From Bacteroidaceae bacterium (GTDB lineage: Bacteria > Bacteroidota > Bacteroidia > Bacteroidales > Bacteroidaceae): 64,000 nucleotides of DNA. The stretch lies in assembly GCA_024401275.1 (NCBI GenBank), contig JAKSLJ010000005.1:1-64000 (forward strand), in the 5' to 3' direction. Below the pieces are notes generated by a model. That model saw nothing but the letters and a program-made list of their open reading frames with translations. It was not told the DNA's origin and searched no databases. Both the position numbers and the translations under genes were made by a program. Below are positions 62,278-64,000 of the stretch, in pieces; position 1 is the first letter of the stretch, and the number at the start of each line of letters is the position of its first letter.

Positions 62278-62634
62278 CTACAAGTTTTCTGAGAAAAGTT
62301 TCAGGATTTCCTCTTTTTCTATTCCGAGGAGCTTTACTTCTGCAACAAGCGAAGGCAGGGTTTCGTTGAGGAGTTTCTTCTTGCGCTCATTGAGGATCTT
62401 CTTCTTTGCGCCTTGCATTACGAAGTAGCCTTTACCGCGCTGCATATAGATAAGCTCGGCAGCTGTGAGTCGCTCGAAGGCACGCATCGCTGTATTAGGA
62501 TTTACTCCGAGGCGGACGGCAAGCTCGCGAACAGACGGCACCTGCTCGTCAACCTTGAGGTTTTCCTGTAGTATTTCTTCCTTCAGATAATCTACTATCT
62601 GCATGAAGATTGGTTGTGATTCTTGGAATTTCAT
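62278..62634 (-). CDS. GntR-family regulator (YtrA-type)
   Basis: 118 residues from the ATG at 62634 (MKFQESQPIFMQIVDYLK); another ATG five codons upstream is possible. The winged helix includes VPSVRELAVRLGVNPNTAMR (about residues 40-60) and RGKGYFV. The short size without an effector domain is typical of YtrA regulators, which control ABC exporters. It follows the membrane protein gene and precedes the barrel gene, so it may repress both. Confidence 0.9.
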   Translation of the reverse strand: MKFQESQPIFMQIVDYLKEEILQENLKVDEQVPSVRELAVRLGVNPNTAMRAFERLTAAELIYMQRGKGYFVMQGAKKKILNERKKKLLNETLPSLVAEVKLLGIEKEEILKLFSENL

Positions 62635-62670
62635 AAATTCATTTACCATTTACCATTTACAATGTACAAT

Positions 62671-63549
62671 TTATCTAATCTCCTTATAGTGAAGGCGACG
62701 GAAGAACCAGTAGCCGAAGCCAAGGGCAATAGCAAACGACAGAATTACGATGAAGGCATCAAACACATAGAGATAACCGAGAGCTGTCTGCTCGTTCATA
62801 TTGTTGAAGAAGTCTTCCAAGAAGCTTAAATCAGCGAACTGTGCGATGGCAGAACCTACGATGAGGAATGCCCAAGAGATGACATTACTGATGACCTGGA
62901 GAACGACGAGTGCCTTTATCTGTGCTTTTGTCTTGAAATATGTAACGGCAACGAAATAGCAGAGTGTCTGACCAAATAAGCCAAGAGGTATCATGCAAAT
63001 GAAGAGCACGAGGCTGAAAAACACGCCGTTAGGAACTTCATGAGGGAACGACTTTACGAATTCGCTGATACCTTCACCTATTACGCAGAATGGTTGGAAA
63101 GTTACGTCTGCATTGAATACCAGGAAGTAGATGAAAGTGATGATGTAAGCCAGCAGGTAGTAGATCAAACTACCGATGATTACACAGCCGAAGAACATTG
63201 TCAGGATAGCCCAACCCTTTTCCTTGTAAGAGGCAGGAAGGAGATTATACTGCATTGCTTCGCGCTGGAGGCAATAGCGATTGACGAGTTCAAACTGAGT
63301 TATCACGAAAGTCATGACTGTTCCGAAGATGACAGTCGAAGTGATGCTCATTGCTTCAAGTTCTCCCTGCATGTCAGCACCTTCGTAATTGAGGAACAGA
63401 CCACCGCTAGGAAGGATGTTAAAGAAGAAAATACCGATGAGAGTATAGGCGAGAACACCGATGCCGAAAGCCATCATGTAGTTTCTCTTGTTCTCTACCA
63501 TTGAATATCTCAAGAGAGATTTATATTGACTGAAATTGAAAGTGTTCAT
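62671..63549 (-). CDS. Multi-spanning membrane protein, ABC-permease-like
   Basis: 292 residues from the ATG at 63549 (MNTFNFSQYKSLLRYSMVEN); an earlier in-frame ATG at 63594 is less typical. Six hydrophobic segments. This looks like the permease usually found beside YtrA-type regulators, but no ATPase gene is in the window. Function is tentative. Confidence 0.65.
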   Translation of the reverse strand: MNTFNFSQYKSLLRYSMVENKRNYMMAFGIGVLAYTLIGIFFFNILPSGGLFLNYEGADMQGELEAMSITSTVIFGTVMTFVITQFELVNRYCLQREAMQYNLLPASYKEKGWAILTMFFGCVIIGSLIYYLLAYIITFIYFLVFNADVTFQPFCVIGEGISEFVKSFPHEVPNGVFFSLVLFICMIPLGLFGQTLCYFVAVTYFKTKAQIKALVVLQVISNVISWAFLIVGSAIAQFADLSFLEDFFNNMNEQTALGYLYVFDAFIVILSFAIALGFGYWFFRRLHYKEIR

Positions 63550-63600
63550 ATTTGTAATTATTGGTGAAGTTAATGGTTTTCCAGGGAGTTTCATTTCGTT

Positions 63601-63798
63601 ATCCTTAGGGAAGCATATCGTTTTCTTATAAGAAACTAAGAATTTTCTAGTAAGAAAAAATAAATTTTCTTATAAGAAATTGACTCATAAGCCTAAGGAT
63701 TATCATTTGTTTCCCCAAGGATTTCGACTCGTTTTCCTAAGGATTACAACTCGTTTTCCTAAGGCTTTCGACTCGTTTCCCTATGGGTTTTGATGGTT
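63601..63798. repeat. Array of nine 22-bp-phased palindromic units (array 2)
   Basis: Unit starts fall at 63601, 63623, 63645, 63667, 63689, 63711, 63733, 63755 and 63777, exactly 22 bp apart. Units 2 to 4 begin TTCTTATAAGAA, TTCTAGTAAGAA and TTCTTATAAGAA; the others carry CC(T/C)(T/A)AGG-type cores and several end GACTCGT or AACTCGT. It ends inside the 3' end of the edge gene and begins 52 bp upstream of the membrane protein gene. It matches array 1 at 18649 in unit length and number. Confidence 0.85.
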
Positions 63799-64000
63799 TC
63801 CTTTAACGATTGCGGTGAAGAGGAGTTTGAGATCAACTGGAGATTCAATGCCGGTCTTGTTCTTTATTACGGAGATATTGCCGAGGATAGAAGGTTCTGT
63901 GTAGAGAATCTCGTCGCCTTCCTCTGCCTTTCCGAATGCGTATTTCTTGCCGATTTCCTCGATTGTGTCATTCAGGAGGACAGCAGTGTTGTCGAGAATG
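63781..64000 (-). CDS. C-terminal fragment of an unrecognised protein
   Basis: An open - strand frame enters from the right edge and ends at TAG (63783-63781). The visible 72 residues include LLNDTIEEIGKKYAFGKAEE and SVIKNKTGIESPVDLKLLFT. Composition and codon use are protein-like. I cannot assign a family. The last codons lie in the first (rightmost) unit of the 22-bp array. Confidence 0.65.
   Translation of the reverse strand, partial: ILDNTAVLLNDTIEEIGKKYAFGKAEEGDEILYTEPSILGNISVIKNKTGIESPVDLKLLFTAIVKGNHQNP

Overview
The window looks like the chromosome of a Prevotella-type member of the Bacteroidales. Supporting signs are many promoters of the Bacteroidales form (TAnnTTTG about 20 bp downstream of TTTG), SusC/BtuB-class TonB-dependent receptors, a type IX-secretion-like tail, a DUF4494 protein, a GH67 alpha-glucuronidase and the protein sequences themselves. 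There is no rRNA, recognisable tRNA, cas gene or integrase. All genes before 8.6 kb are on the + strand except a fragment at the left edge. From 8.6 kb to the end almost everything is on the - strand.

Layout. 1-8.6 kb: 5' tip of an EF-G-like gene, then hemW, groES-groEL, a DedA protein, a DUF4494 protein, a YggS-type PLP protein, an HD-domain protein and priA. 8.6-18.5 kb: GH67 alpha-glucuronidase, rpsA, a GT2 glycosyltransferase, a REP-associated transposase (RAYT) between its own REP repeats, gpmI and a BtuB-like TonB receptor. 18.6-36.5 kb: an accessory island of AT-richer, mostly unrecognised genes. 36.7-51.1 kb: M16 peptidase, guaA, an ABC exporter pair, nitroreductase, TonB receptor, response regulator, hisB, a 52-residue protein, smpB and an ABC exporter. 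51.2-57.1 kb: a surface-protein locus with an AraC-type membrane regulator, bounded by a duplicated RNase Z tail. 57.1-64 kb: rnz, lipoproteins, an outer-membrane barrel, a GntR regulator with a membrane protein, and the C-terminus of an unknown protein.

The island is the most interesting part. A strong promoter (36503-36534) drives a roughly 375-nt transcript region with several well-supported stems and an 8-bp pseudoknot that I could not match to a known RNA class. Directly downstream on the same strand lie a small gene, a zinc-ribbon/SPFH protein with long coiled coils, an intracellular clan-CD (gingipain/caspase-like) protease with a zinc-finger head, a small protein, and three zinc-ribbon/Sel1-repeat proteins. 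A DUF559/Vsr-like nuclease and five unrecognised genes follow. Shared zinc ribbons, a membrane-scaffold domain, repeat proteins and a Cys protease suggest a stress or defence assembly; this is inference. Its far end carries a decayed tandem module with tiny peptide genes and proteins sharing an LTE-type tail.

The window is also rich in repeats. (1) RAYT-type REPs (TGTAGGGCGAGGATTTCCG...), including one translated in frame inside the M16 peptidase and one that supplies the stop codon of a TonB receptor. (2) C-rich palindromes, one pair between groES and groEL and two translated inside the TonB receptor. (3) A GAATTCTGCATTC-type inverted repeat translated inside yggS. (4) Hairpins directly before start codons. 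(5) Two arrays of nine units phased at 22 bp, built around palindromes such as TTCTTATAAGAA, each placed upstream of a - strand transcription unit.
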